From assembly GCA_037954325.1 (NCBI GenBank), contig JBBMNZ010000081.1, positions 180,001-244,000 of the forward strand: a DNA stretch of 64,000 nt, given 5' to 3'. The number at the start of each line of letters is the position of its first letter. The stretch's first letter is position 1. Source of the stretch: Fistularia commersonii (lineage: Eukaryota; Chordata; Actinopteri; Syngnathiformes; Fistulariidae). A program made the position numbers and the translations under genes. Below are positions 48,724 to 58,688 of this stretch, one piece after another. Below the pieces are notes generated by a model. The model did not search any database and was not told where the DNA came from. It saw only the letters and a program-made list of their open reading frames with translations.

Positions 48724-49077
48724 TGCGTTTAAGTTTGCAGCTTCTTCGTTTTCCATGTTTCGGAAGGAATTCACAAGTTTGCCTTGTTTGAATCGTCTTT
48801 TATTTTCTTCTTCACAGCTCCGGGAATCAACATCGGTTAGCCATGGGACATGTACAGTACAGAGTGAGGGAAAAATTCCCGCCAGCACCGCTATACCAAA
48901 AAAAAAACACTGACGTAGAAGTTAACGTCAAGTTAGCTGAACAGTCGCGAAAAACTAAAACAAGTCCCAAACCTTGTCATAAAGTGCCATGCATTTCCTG
49001 AGAGTAGATACAAATACAACATATGTATACTAGAATGTAAACTCAAATAAAACTAATGAGATCACCTATCTCAACAC
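48724..49077 (-). repeat. 3' LTR of copia-A3
   Basis: Minus-strand LTR about 354 bp long, TGTTGAGATAGG at its start (49,077) and ending at 48,724 with CGCATCA. It is followed in sense by AGGAC, which equals the five bases before the copia-A2 5' LTR. Confidence 0.88.
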
Positions 49078-49226
49078 CCCCTCTTGATCTCAACATCCAA
49101 AAAAAAACTTTGGACATTTTAATTTCCAAAGAACCACTTTTTGAATTTTTCTATTTTTACCTTTGTCATGAGTTTTGTCGAGATGTCTGCCAACATGTCC
49201 TCTGATGGACAATAGATAAGATTTAT

Positions 49227-50040
49227 TTAACCCTCACTGAGTGCTTCACGAATGAAATGATATTTTACATCAATGTGTTTTGACCTTTGTCTGTTTACAG
49301 GATTCTTACTCAGTGCGATGGCCCCCTGATTGTCTCCGTAGATTGTTGTGCAACTGTACATTTTGTTGTCCATACCGTTTAACAGTTGAGACAGGTACAT
49401 GTTTTCTTGTGCGGTGGTGGCTCGGCCGATGTATTCAGCCTCACATGTTGACAGGGCCACTGTGGGCTGTTTCCTTGACTTCCATGCAATGGCTGGGCCT
49501 TGTTTTGTTAAACTGAAACAGTAGCCTGTAGTGCTACGTCTGTCTTCTACAGATGATGCCCAGTCTGAATCACTGTAAGCTATCAGGTTCAAATCCTCCT
49601 TATTTGTCTTGAAACTTAGTTCATAATCAGCTGTCCCCTTCAAATACCTCAGAACATGTTTTGCAGCTACTAAGTTTTCTACTTTTGGCATTGCCAGATT
49701 CTGTGATAGTTTGCTCACTATCCAGCTGATATCAGGTCTGGTGCAAGTCATGGCATAAATAAGACTGCCTACAATCTCACGATATTCTTTGGGGTCGACA
49801 GGTTCACTTTGCTCATTTTCATCAGCTACAGGGATGCCCTCTAATTTTTGCTCACTTGGAGTAGATCTTGCTTTACATTCTGACATTCCAAATCTCTCTA
49901 GCATTTTTAGGATGTACTTTGATTTCATCCCCCTTTTGTTCAAATTGTATGCCCAAAAAATATGATAGTTTCCCCAGGTCTTTCATGTTGAACTTGAATT
50001 TCATGTTCTGTTTAAATGTGCTGAGTGCATCATTGCTGCT
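49227..50040 (-). pseudogene. RT end and RNase H of copia-A3
   Basis: Minus-strand frame with KYILKMLERFGMSECKARST, VGSLIYAMTCTRPDISW, YSDSDW, STCEAEY and YGDNQGAI, ending at the same TAA as copia-A1 and A2. The frame is broken near 49,930-49,945 by a deletion in the 'KMNQTKYIL' region. RNase H residues are intact. Confidence 0.88.
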
Positions 50041-50052
50041 TGCTGCAATAAT

Positions 50053-52101
50053 GAAATCTTCTTCTTCTTCTTTCGGCTTTTCCCGTCAGGGGTCGCCACA
50101 GCGAGTCAACCTTCTCCATCTAACCCTATTCTCTGTATCTTCCTCTCTCACACCAGCTACCTTCATATCCTCTCCAACTACGTCCATAAATCTTCTCTTT
50201 GGTCTTCCTCGAGACCTATTGCCTGGCAGCTCCATTTCCAGCATCCGTCTACCAATATATTCACTATCTCTTCTCTGTACATGACCGAACCATCTCAGTC
50301 TGGCTTCTCTGACCTTCTCTCCAAAACATCAAACATGTGCCGTCCCTCTGATAGACTCATTCCTGATCCTATCCATCCTGGTCACTCCCAAAGAGAACCT
50401 CAACATCTTCATCTCTGCAACCTCTAGTTCTGTCTGCTGTCTTTTGGTCATTGGAACAGTTTCTAGTCCAAATATCATCGCTGGTCTCACCACTGTCTTG
50501 TACACCTTTCCTTTTATTCTGGCCGATAGTCTTCTATCACATAGTACCCCTGACACTTTTCTCCAGCCATTCCAACCTGCTTGGACCCGTCTCTTCACCT
50601 CTTTTACGCACTCTCCGTTGCTCTGGACTGTTGACCCTAAGTACCTGAAATCCTCCAGCTTCTTGATCTCCACTCCCTGTAGCCTCACCGCTCCACCCGA
50701 GTTCCTCTCGTTCACACACATATATTCTGTCTTGCTGTGACTAACTTTCATTCCTCTCCTTTCCAGAGCATACCTCCACCTCTCTAGATTTTCCTCTACC
50801 TGTTGTCTGCTCTCACTACAGATCACAATGTCATCCGCAAACATCATGGTCCATGGGGATTCCTGTCTAACCTCATCTGTCAGCCTACCCATCACCATTG
50901 CGAACAAGAAGGGGCTCAGAGCTGATCCCTGATGGAGTCCCACCTCCACCTTGAACTTCTCGGTTACCCCTACAGCACACCGTACCAGTGTCTCACAGCT
51001 GGCATACATGTCCTGCACCAGTCTAACATACTTCTCTGCCACTCCAGACTTCCTCATACAATACCAGAGCTCCTCTCTTGGCACCCTGTCATATGCTTTT
51101 TCTAGGTCTACGAAAACGCAATGCAGCTCCCTCTGGCCTTCTCTGTACTTTTCTATTAGCATTCTCAACGCAAATACTGCATCTGTAGTACTCTTCCTAG
51201 GCATGAAGCCATACTGCTGTTCACAAATGCTGATTTCTGCTCTCAGTCTAGTTTCCACTACTCTTTCCCATAACTTCATTGTATGGCTCATCAACTTTAT
51301 CCCTCTGTAGTTGCCACAATTCTGCACATCCCCTTTATTCTTAAAAATAGGCACCATCACACTTTGTCTCCATTCTTCAGGCATCTTCTCACTCTCTAAG
51401 ATCCTGTTGAATAATCTAGTCAGAAAATCTACCGCTGCCTCTCCTAGACACTTCCACACCTCCACAGGTATATCATCAGGACCAACTGCTTTTCCACTCT
51501 TCATCCTCTTCAATGCCTTCCTCACTTCACTTTTACTCATTTTTGCTACTTTGTGGTCTACAATAATCACCTCTTCTACCCTTGCCTCTCTTTCATTTTC
51601 CACATTCATCAGCTCTTCAAAGTACTCTTTCCATCTTCCTGTCACTCTTCTAGCATCTGTCAATACATTTCCCTCTCTGTCCTTTATCACCCGGACCTGC
51701 TGTACATCCTTTCCATCTTTATCTCTCTGTTTCGCCAACTTGTATAGATCATTTTCAGCCTCCTTACTATCCAACCGAGCATACAAGTCATCATAAGCCC
51801 TTTGTTTTGCCTTTGCTACCTCTATCTTTACCTTTCGCCGCATCTCCCTGAACTCCTGTCTGTTCTCTTCAGTCCTCTCAGTATCCCACTTCTTCTTCGC
51901 TAACCATTTTCTCTGTATACACTCCTGCACTTCCTCATTCCACCACCAAGTCTCCTTATCTACTTTCCTTCCAGATGACACACCAAGTACTCTTCTACCT
52001 GTCTCCCTGATCACACTAGCTGTTGTTGTCCAATCATCTGGAAGCTCTCCCTGACCACCCAGACCCTTTCTCAACTCCTCCCTGAAAACCATGCAACACT
52101 C
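50053..52101 (-). mobile_element. RTE-type LINE inserted in copia-A3
   Basis: 5'-truncated non-LTR retrotransposon of about 2.05 kb. A 12-bp target-site duplication TGCTGCAATAAT lies at 50,041-50,052 and 52,102-52,113. Its short (TTC)n at 50,057-50,070 is the element's (GAA)n 3' tail. It lacks the apurinic endonuclease domain, as expected for 5' truncation. Confidence 0.9.
50329..52101 (-). pseudogene. RTE LINE ORF2 (reverse transcriptase), 5'-truncated
   Basis: Encodes the region between endonuclease and RT ('TWWWNEEVQECIQRKWLAKK'), then RT: 'YRGIKLMSHTMKLWERVVET', motif A (FVDLEKAYDRVP), motif B (GLHQGSALSPFLFAMVM), and motif C FADD (MMFADDIVIC). The C-terminal part reads 'YLGSTVQSNGECVKEVKRRV' and 'MTKRQQTELEVAEMKMLRF'. 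TGA ends the frame at 50,329, and the true C-terminus (REARLRWFGHVQRRD) continues in another frame down to about 50,100. Upstream, the frame joins by chance with copia codons for LWVDDLIIAA, giving a 601-codon hybrid. It is a sizeable RT fragment but not autonomous. Confidence 0.9.
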
Positions 52102-52130
52102 TGCTGCAATAATTAAATCATCTACCCAAA

Positions 52131-52594
52131 GCAAACCTTCTCCACGGCTCTAAACTCGTTCGTCGCCGCTACTCGGGGAACACCGGATGGCTTTCTCCCT
52201 CCGCTTCCTTACATTTTATGTCCGCTAGATGGCGGCATCCGACTGTGCACAGCGCTTGGAGCTCCAGCAGGTGATCTGGCCGCTGTGTATGAGAGGAATA
52301 AACGAGTGGGGCCGTGAGTGCAATAAATCCCCCTCCACTTCTTACATGGATGTTATCACCCTGTTACTGTATTTTAACGATACCGCTGTGTTTTCCACCT
52401 CAATGTTAAGCCGATTTTTAAACATTAAAAACCAAATTGCTCGATTCAGTGACACTGAGGCCCTGAGTGGAGGACTTATGGAGTTGACTCCTTCGCTTAT
52501 TCATAAGTGCATGTCTGGTGCTCCCGGAGCTTCACGCCGACGTCACGGGGATCCGTGTCCGAAGAAGGTGCACCTTGGCCAGTCTGCGGGGTCC
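52131..52594 (+). repeat. K block, copy 2
   Basis: Begins 'gcaaaccttctccacggc'. It contains 'ccgctagatggcggcatcc' at about 52,220 and an open frame of 123 codons from that ATG (52,229-52,600) encoding MAASDCAQRLELQQVIWPLC and so on. The last 35 or so codons come from a stretch related to the satellite tail ('ggtgcaccttctccggacat' in variant B). No domain recognised. In copy 3 the frame is broken; copies 1, 2 and 4 keep it. Confidence 0.6.
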
Positions 52595-52667
52595 TGTTGA
52601 CCGGAAGCTGAGGCTGGCCCTTCGAAATAACACGGAAAATAATTGAGAGCATATTTCTCAGTTGACA
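52595..52667 (-). repeat. copia-B LTR-like end, copy 2
   Basis: 73 bp between K and the copia-B3 3' region, with the same ends as 43,587-43,659. Confidence 0.5.
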
Positions 52668-53640
52668 ACGCCCCCACTTGCTCTCATATTATTGGTATCT
52701 TTGCCCATTTAAATCAAAATAAAATACTCATGACCCAAACAACAACTTTGAAAAATTCAACAACTTAAACTGCGATGCAGGCTTTGTCATAACATCTGCC
52801 GGCATCTCTTGTGTTGGACAATACTGTAGGGCTACCTTTCCACATATTTTCTTTGTGACATCTTAACACACTCTTCTGACTGACATATTTTCTGGGTATT
52901 GATTTTGATCACTTTGCCCAAGTCCTTCATTTTAAATCTAGCTGTAAGCATGATTTTCACCTCTTTCATTACTTCCTCATCACTCGCAGCTATGATTAAA
53001 TCATCTACCCATATTATGATGATGACTTTGTCATTTTGGTTTTCTTTGACATAGACACAATGATCTGCTTCATTCTGAATAAAGTCGTTGTCAATCAAGT
53101 AAGAATGGAGCATCAGATTCCAATGACGACCTGCCAAATTTTCCTGAACTGATTTCTGCATGAACACCCTCACACTTGTCATATTTGCTGTTGGAGAAAA
53201 TGTTTCCTCAAAATCCGTGCCATACTTTTGACTGTAGCCCTTAGCAAAATAACGAGCTTTATATTTGTTTGTGCCAACTTCATTTCTTTTTAGCGCATAC
53301 ACCCACCCCCCCACCCCCACTGCACACTTGCCTTGGGGTAGCTGTGTTAGGGTCAAAGTGTTGTTCTCTCTCAATGACTCCATCTCGTCGTCCATAGATT
53401 TCATCCACTTGTCAGCATTGAGGGAACTCCTTGCCTCTTTAAATGTCTGTGGGACACCACACGCCAGTCTATAACAGTAGTCAATGTTAGTGAACACTTG
53501 GTCATCGTCAATAGCACTAGTCACATAACCATTAAAGTAACTGGGCTTCTTTTTGGTTCTAGTTGATCGTCTCACATTGTCTGCACTGCTTGGCTGTGTC
53601 ACACGGTCAGATACGGGGCTGCCCATTTCCAAGGTGTACA
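52668..53640 (-). pseudogene. copia-B3 fragment (linker and RT)
   Basis: Minus-strand frame of 269 codons (52,832-53,641): GSPVSDRVTQPSSADNVRRS, 'TNIDYCYRLACGVPQTFKEA', KARYFAKGYSQKYG, then an internal in-frame deletion joining SVQENL to AGRHWN (loss of the QMDVKTAYLHAP part), then WVDDLIIAAS. It ends at the shared RKYVER stop. The G-rich tract is in frame here, unlike in B1, B2 and B4. Confidence 0.85.
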
Positions 53641-53693
53641 AAGGTGTACAAGACAGTGGTGAGACCAGCGATGATGTATGGACTAGAAACTGT
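53641..53693 (+). mobile_element. RTE LINE stub
   Basis: Only 'caagacagtggtgagacc' through 'gactagaaactg' of the RTE C-terminal coding region remains, joined directly to (GAA)n. In the neighbouring unit the same bases are followed by about 380 bp more RTE sequence before the tail. Confidence 0.8.
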
Positions 53694-53703
53694 AGAAGAA
53701 GAA

Positions 53704-53779
<76 letters not shown>
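53694..53779 (+). repeat. (GAA)n tract, RTE tail
   Basis: About 28 GAA triplets with one GGA interruption, followed by 'ttagaaagagaggg' and a G run. Homologous to the tails at 55,906 and 44,148. Confidence 0.92.
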
Positions 53780-53780
<1 letters not shown>

Positions 53781-53802
53781 TAGAAAGAGAGGGTGGGGGG
53801 AA

Positions 53803-54267
53803 GCAAACCTTCTCCACGGCTCTAAACTCGTTCGTCGCCGCTACTCGGGGAACACCGGATGGCTTTCTCCCTCCGCTTCCTTACATTTTATGTCCGCTAG
53901 ATGGCGGCATCCGACTGTGCACAGCGCTTGGAGCTCCAGCAGGTGATCTGGCCGCTGTGTATGAGAGGAATAAACGAGTGGGGCCGTGAGTGCAATAAAT
54001 CCCCCTCCACTTCTTACATGGATGTTATCACCCTGTTACTGTATTTTAACGATACCGCTGTTTTTTCGACCTCAATGTTAAGCCGATTTTTAAACATGAA
54101 AAAACCAGATTGCTCGATTCAGTGACACCGAGGCCGTGAGTGGAGGACTTATGGAATCGACTCCTCCGCTTATTCATATGTGCATGTCTGGTGCTCCCGG
54201 AGCTTCACGCCGACGTCACAGGGATCCGTGTCCGAAGAAGGTGCACCTTGGCCGGTCTGCGGGGTCC
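53803..54267 (+). repeat. K block, copy 3
   Basis: Same as copy 2, but a 1-bp change in the 'aacatgaaaaaacc' region breaks the open frame after 74 codons (53,901-54,125). Confidence 0.6.
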
Positions 54268-54341
54268 TGTTGACTGGGAAGTTGAGACTGGCCCTTGGAA
54301 ATAAAACGGAAAATAATTGAGAGCATATTTCTCAGTTAACA
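54268..54341 (-). repeat. copia-B LTR-like end, copy 3
   Basis: 74 bp with the same TGTT...AACA ends. Confidence 0.5.
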
Positions 54342-55470
54342 ACGCCCCCACTTGCTCTCATATTATTGGTATCTTTGCCCATTTACATCAAAATAAAATA
54401 CTCATGACCCAAACAACAACTTTGAAAAATCAACAACTTAAACTGTGATGCAGGCTTTGTCATAACATGTGCCGGCATCTCTTGTGTTGGAAAATACTGT
54501 AGGACTACCTTTCCACATATTTTCTTTGTGACATCTTAACACACTCTTCTGACTGACATATTTTCTGGGTATTGATTTTGATCACTTTGCCCATGTCCTT
54601 CATTTTAAATCTAGCTGTAAGCATGATTTTCACCTCTTTCATTACTTCCTCATCACTCGCAGCTATGATTAAATCATCTACCCATATTATGATGATGACT
54701 TTGTTATTTTGGTTTTCTTTGACATAGACACAATGATCTGCTTCATTCTGAATAAAGTCATTGTCAATCAAGTAAGAATGGAGCATCAGATTCCAATGAC
54801 GACCGGCTTGTTCAGGGACGTATAGTGACTTTTTAATTTTACACACCAGCTTCTGTTTTTTATTTGTCACTTCATACCCTTCTGGTTGTTCTACACAGAG
54901 CTCACAATCTATGGGTGCATGAAGATAGGCTGTCTTTACATCCATTTGGTGTAAGAACAAATTTTCCGGAACTGATTTCTGCATAAACACCCTCACACTT
55001 GTCATATTTGCTGTTGGAGAAAATGTTTCCTCGAAATCCGTGCCATACTTTTGACTGTAGCCCTTAGCAACATACCGAGCTTTATATTTGTTTGTGCCAT
55101 CTTCATTTCTTTTTAGCGCTTACGCCCCCCACCCCCCACCCCCACCCCCACTGCACACTTGCCTTGGGGTAGCTGTGTTAGGGTAAAAGTGTTCTTCTCT
55201 CTCAATGACTCCATCTCTTCGTCCATAGATTTCATCCACTTGTCAGCATTAAGTGAACTCCTTGCCTCTTTAAATGTCTGTGGGACACCACACGCCAGTC
55301 TATAACAGTAGTCAATGTTAGTGAACACTTGGTCATCGTCAATAGCACTAGTCACATAACTATTAAAGTAACTGGGCTTCTTTTTGGTTCTAGTTGATCG
55401 TCTCACATTGTCTGCACTGCTTGGCTTTGTCACACGGTCAGATACGGGGTTGCCCATTACCAAGGTGTAC
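54342..55470 (-). pseudogene. copia-B4 fragment (linker, RT)
   Basis: Two frames: 55,113-55,472 (GNPVSDRVTKPSSADNVRRS to the G-rich break) and 54,505-55,005 ('QMDVKTAYLHAPIDCELCVE', 'KKSLYVPEQAGRHWNLMLHS', WVDDLIIAAS, RKYVER stop). RNase H is deleted as in all copia-B copies. Confidence 0.87.
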
Positions 55471-55905
55471 AAAGGTGTACAAGACAGTGGTCAGACCAGC
55501 GATGATGTATGGACTAGAAACTGTTACAATGACAAAAAGACAGCAGGCAGAACTAGAGGTTGCAGATATGAAGATGTTGAGGTTCTCTTACGGAGTGACC
55601 AGGATTGATAGGATCAGGAATGAGTATCAGAGGAACAGCACATGTTCGATGTTTTGGAGAGAAGGTCAGAGAAGCCAGACTGAGATGGTTCGGTCATGTA
55701 CAGAGGAGGGATAGAGAATATATTGGTAGACGGATGCTGGAATTGGAGCTGCAAGGCAAGAGGTCTCGAGGAAGACCAAAGAGAGGATTTATGGACGTGG
55801 TGAGAGAGGATATGAAGGTAGTTGGTGTGAGAGAGGAGGATACGGAGAATAGGGTTAGATGGAGAAAGTTGACTCGCTGTGGCCACACCTGACGGGAAAA
55901 GACAA
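55471..55905 (+). mobile_element. RTE LINE 3' fragment
   Basis: Encodes KTVVRPAMMYGLETVTMTKR and, after a frameshift near 55,640, 'CFGEKVREARLRWFGHVQRR' and RSRGRPKRGFMDVV, ending 'tgacgggaaaagac' before the (GAA)n tail. At its junction with copia-B4 the bases 'aaggtgtac' are present twice, suggesting a microhomology or duplication join. Confidence 0.87.
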
Positions 55906-55968
55906 AAGAAGAAGAAGAAGAAGAAGAAGAAGAAGAAGAAGAAGAAGAAGAAGAAGAAGGGGAAGAAG

Positions 55969-55998
<30 letters not shown>
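55906..55998 (+). repeat. (GAA)n tract, RTE tail
   Basis: About 30 GAA triplets with one GGG interruption; less than half the length of its inverted partner at 44,148-44,357. Confidence 0.93.
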
Positions 55999-56003
<5 letters not shown>

Positions 56004-56022
56004 AAGAGAGGTTGGGGGGGAA

Positions 56023-56486
56023 GCAAACCTTCTCCACGGCTCTAAACTCGTTCGTCGCCGCTACTCGGGGAACACCGGATGGCTTTCTCCCTCCGCTTCC
56101 TTACATTTTATGTCCGCTAGATGGCGGCATCCGACTGTGCACAGCGCTTGGAGCTCCAGCAGGTGATCTGGCCGCTGTGTATGAGAGGAATAAACGAGTG
56201 GGGCCGTGAGTGCAATAAATCCCCCTCCACTTCTTACATGGATGTTATCACCCTGTTACTGTATTTTAACGATACCGCTGTGTTTTCCACCTCAATGTTA
56301 AGCCGATTTTTAAACATTAAAAACCAAATTGCTCGATTCAGTGACACCGAGGCCGTGAGTGGAGGACTTATGGAGTTGACTCCTTCGCTTATTCATATGT
56401 GCATGTCTGGTGCTCCCGGAGCTTCACGCCGACGTCACGGGGATCCGTGTCCGAAGAAGGTGCACCTTGGCCGGTCTGCGGGATCC
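56023..56486 (+). repeat. K block, copy 4
   Basis: Nearly identical to copy 2 and to the inverse of copy 1. The 123-codon frame from the ATG in 'agatggcggc' is open (56,121-56,492). Confidence 0.6.
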
Positions 56487-56559
56487 TGTTGACCGGAAGC
56501 TGAGACTGGCCCTTGGAAATAAAACGGAAAATAATTGAGAGCATATTTCTCAGTTAACA
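56487..56559 (-). repeat. copia-B LTR-like end, copy 4
   Basis: 73 bp, inverse of 43,587-43,659. Confidence 0.5.
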
Positions 56560-57510
56560 ACGCCCCCACTTGCTCTCATATTATTGGTATCTTTGCCCAT
56601 TTACATCAAAATAAAATACTCATGACCCAAACAACAAACAACAACTTTGAAAAATTCAACAACTTAAACTGTGATGCAGGCTTTGTCATAACATGTGCCG
56701 GCATCTCTTGTGTTGGACAATACTGTAGGGCTACCTTTCCACATATTTTCTTTGTGACATCTTAACACACTCTTCTGACTGACATATTTTCTGGGTATTG
56801 ATTTTGATCACTTTGCCCATGTCCTTCATTTTAAATCTAGCTGTAAGCATGATTTTCACCTCTTTCATTACTTCCTCATCACTCGCAGCTATGATTAAAT
56901 CATCTACCCATATTATGATGATGACCTTGTCATTTTGGTTTTCTTTGACATAAACACAATGATCTGCTTCATTCTGAATAAAGTCATTGTCAATCAAGTA
57001 AGAATGGAGCATCAGATCCCAATGACGACCGGCTTGTTCAGGGACGTATAGTGACTTTTTAAGTTTACACACCAGCTTCTGTTTTTTATTTGTCACTTCA
57101 TACCCTTCTGGTTGTTCTACACAGAGCTCACAATCTATGGGTGCATGAAGATAGGCTGTCTTTACATCCATTTGGTGTAAGAACAAATTTTCCGGAACTG
57201 ATTTCTGCATAAACACCCTCACACTTGTCATATTTGCTGTTGGAGAAAATGTTTCCTCGAAATCCGTGCCATACTTTTGACTGTAGCCCTTAGCAACATA
57301 ACGAGCTTTATATTTGTTTGTGCCATCTTCATTTCTTTTTAGCGCATACGCCCCCCACCCCCCACCCCCACCCCCACTGCACACTTGCCTTGGGGTAGCT
57401 GTGTTAGGGTAAAAGTGTTCTTCTCTCTCAATTACTCCATCTCTTCGTCCATAGATTTCATCCACTTGTCAGCATTGAGGGAACTCCTTGCCTCTTTAAA
57501 TGTCTAACTG
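56560..57510 (-). pseudogene. copia-B5 RT fragment
   Basis: Minus-strand frame (56,731-57,465) with YALKRNEDGTNKYKARYVAK, 'QMDVKTAYLHAPIDCELCVE', WVDDLIIAAS and the RKYVER stop. Codons upstream of the G-rich tract are out of frame. Counterpart of copia-B1. Confidence 0.87.
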
Positions 57511-57584
<74 letters not shown>

Positions 57585-57597
57585 TATCATCATCATC
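57511..57597 (+). repeat. (ATC)n microsatellite
   Basis: About 28 ATC triplets with one ATT, the inverse of (GAT)n at 42,564. Confidence 0.95.
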
Positions 57598-57844
57598 CTG
57601 GTCTGAGCTCATCTCTGTCTGGGTTTGTTGCTCTGGAGATGGGTTCGACACAAATTTTAGCAGTCTGTTTTAGTACTCTTTCACTATTTGGATAAGATAC
57701 AAAATAAGCTGGACTATTTTTGTCATATCCAATGAAAACTCCCTTCTCACCTCTTGAGTCAAGTTTCTTTTTGTTGTGCTTGTATGCATAGCACACAGCA
57801 CCAAACTTTTGCATTTGTGACACATTTGGTTTCTTTCCCGTCGA
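57598..57844 (-). pseudogene. copia-B5 integrase C-terminal fragment
   Basis: Encodes GKKPNVSQMQKFGAV and 'AYKHNKKKLDSRGEKGVFIG'. Counterpart of 42,317-42,562. Confidence 0.85.
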
Positions 57845-58203
57845 GCCGAAACGCCCCCCCCCCCCCCCCCCCCCACCACCACCACCACACACACATTAGC
57901 TCCTCCATTCATTCACATGTACACGCCGGCTGCTCCGGGAGCTCCACGCCGACGTTTCGGTGATCGATGTCCGCAGAAGGTGCACCATTGCCGGCCTGCG
58001 GTATCCTGTAGACCCCCCCCCTCCATACACACATGCAATACGCCTTGAAACGCATCGCTCGCACCGACGCGGGGAATCCTTTACCCTACTTCCACAGCAA
58101 CGGCGAGAATCACATTGCGTCGGCCGCCGTGAGGAAGAGGGGGGGGGGGGGCATTAAGGGGGGGAGAGAGAGAGACATGGAGATTTTCTCAGCCTCTCAT
58201 TCT
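57845..58203 (-). repeat. Satellite variant B, inverted copy
   Basis: Inverse of 41,578-41,940: poly-C (57,854-57,873), hairpin leader lost, 'ccattgccggcctgcggt', and a G-rich end next to 'gagagagacatggag'. Confidence 0.8.
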
Positions 58204-58332
58204 TTTTTTTTTTTTTTTTTTAATTGAACATAAATAGTACACACAAATATACAAATGTACAAATAAACATGGCAAGGTAGAACTGAATGTCAATGAAACA
58301 ACCAGGCATGAGGAAGCAAAGGACATAAGGAC
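58204..58332 (-). mobile_element. Right part of L1-delta c 3' tail, inverted
   Basis: Poly(T) at 58,204-58,221 (the L1 poly(A)), then 'aattgaacataaatag', 'tgaggaagcaaaggac' and 'ataaggac', stopping at the copia-A2 5' LTR. It completes the L1 tail that ends at 48,723. Confidence 0.87.
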
Positions 58333-58688
58333 TGTTGAGATAGGTGATCTCATTAGTTTTATTTGAGTTTACATTCTAGTATACATATGTTTTATTTGTA
58401 TCTACTCTCAGGAAATGTATGGCACTTTATGACAAGGTTTGGGACTTGTTTTAGTTTTTCGCGACTGTTCAGCTAACTTGACGTTAACTTCTACGTCAGT
58501 GTTCTTTTTTTGGTATAGCGGTGCTGGCGGGAATTTTTCCCTCACTCTGTACTGTACATGTCCCATGGCTAACCGATGTTGATTCCCGGAGCTGTGAAGA
58601 AGAAAATAAAAGACGATTCAAACAAGGCAAACTTGTGAATTCCTTCCGAAACATGGAAAACGAAGAAGCTGCAAACTTAAACGCAACA
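58333..58688 (+). repeat. 5' LTR of copia-A2
   Basis: 356 bp from TGTTGA to GCAACA, with AATAAA near 58,605 and the gag ATG at 58,653 inside. About five differences from its 3' LTR. Confidence 0.93.

Larger units (their letters stand above)
48724..52130 (-). mobile_element. Ty1/copia fragment copia-A3, split by an RTE insertion
   Basis: The 3' part of copia-A on the minus strand. It comprises a 3' LTR (48,724-49,077), polypurine tract, C-terminus, RNase H and the end of RT, then an RTE insertion (50,053-52,101), then 17 bp more of RT (52,114-52,130, the WVDDLI codons). It stops at a junction with the K block sharing the bases AA. Everything 5' of the RT active site is missing. The LTR end reads GCATCA instead of GCAACA and is followed by AGGAC. 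Confidence 0.9.
54905..58332 (-). repeat. Large inverted repeat, arm 2
   Basis: Minus-strand counterpart of 41,451-45,359. Order on the minus strand from 58,332 downward: L1-delta tail, variant B, copia-B integrase, (ATC)n, copia-B5 RT, LTR-like end, K block, (GAA)n, RTE 3' end, copia-B4. It lacks the extra (GT)n/L1 stub of arm 1. Confidence 0.85.

Noticed and set aside
52229..52600. K-block frame as a real host gene exon
   Set aside because: Multi-copy, one copy frameshifted, and its end derives from satellite-like sequence. Kept only as an unexplained repeat.
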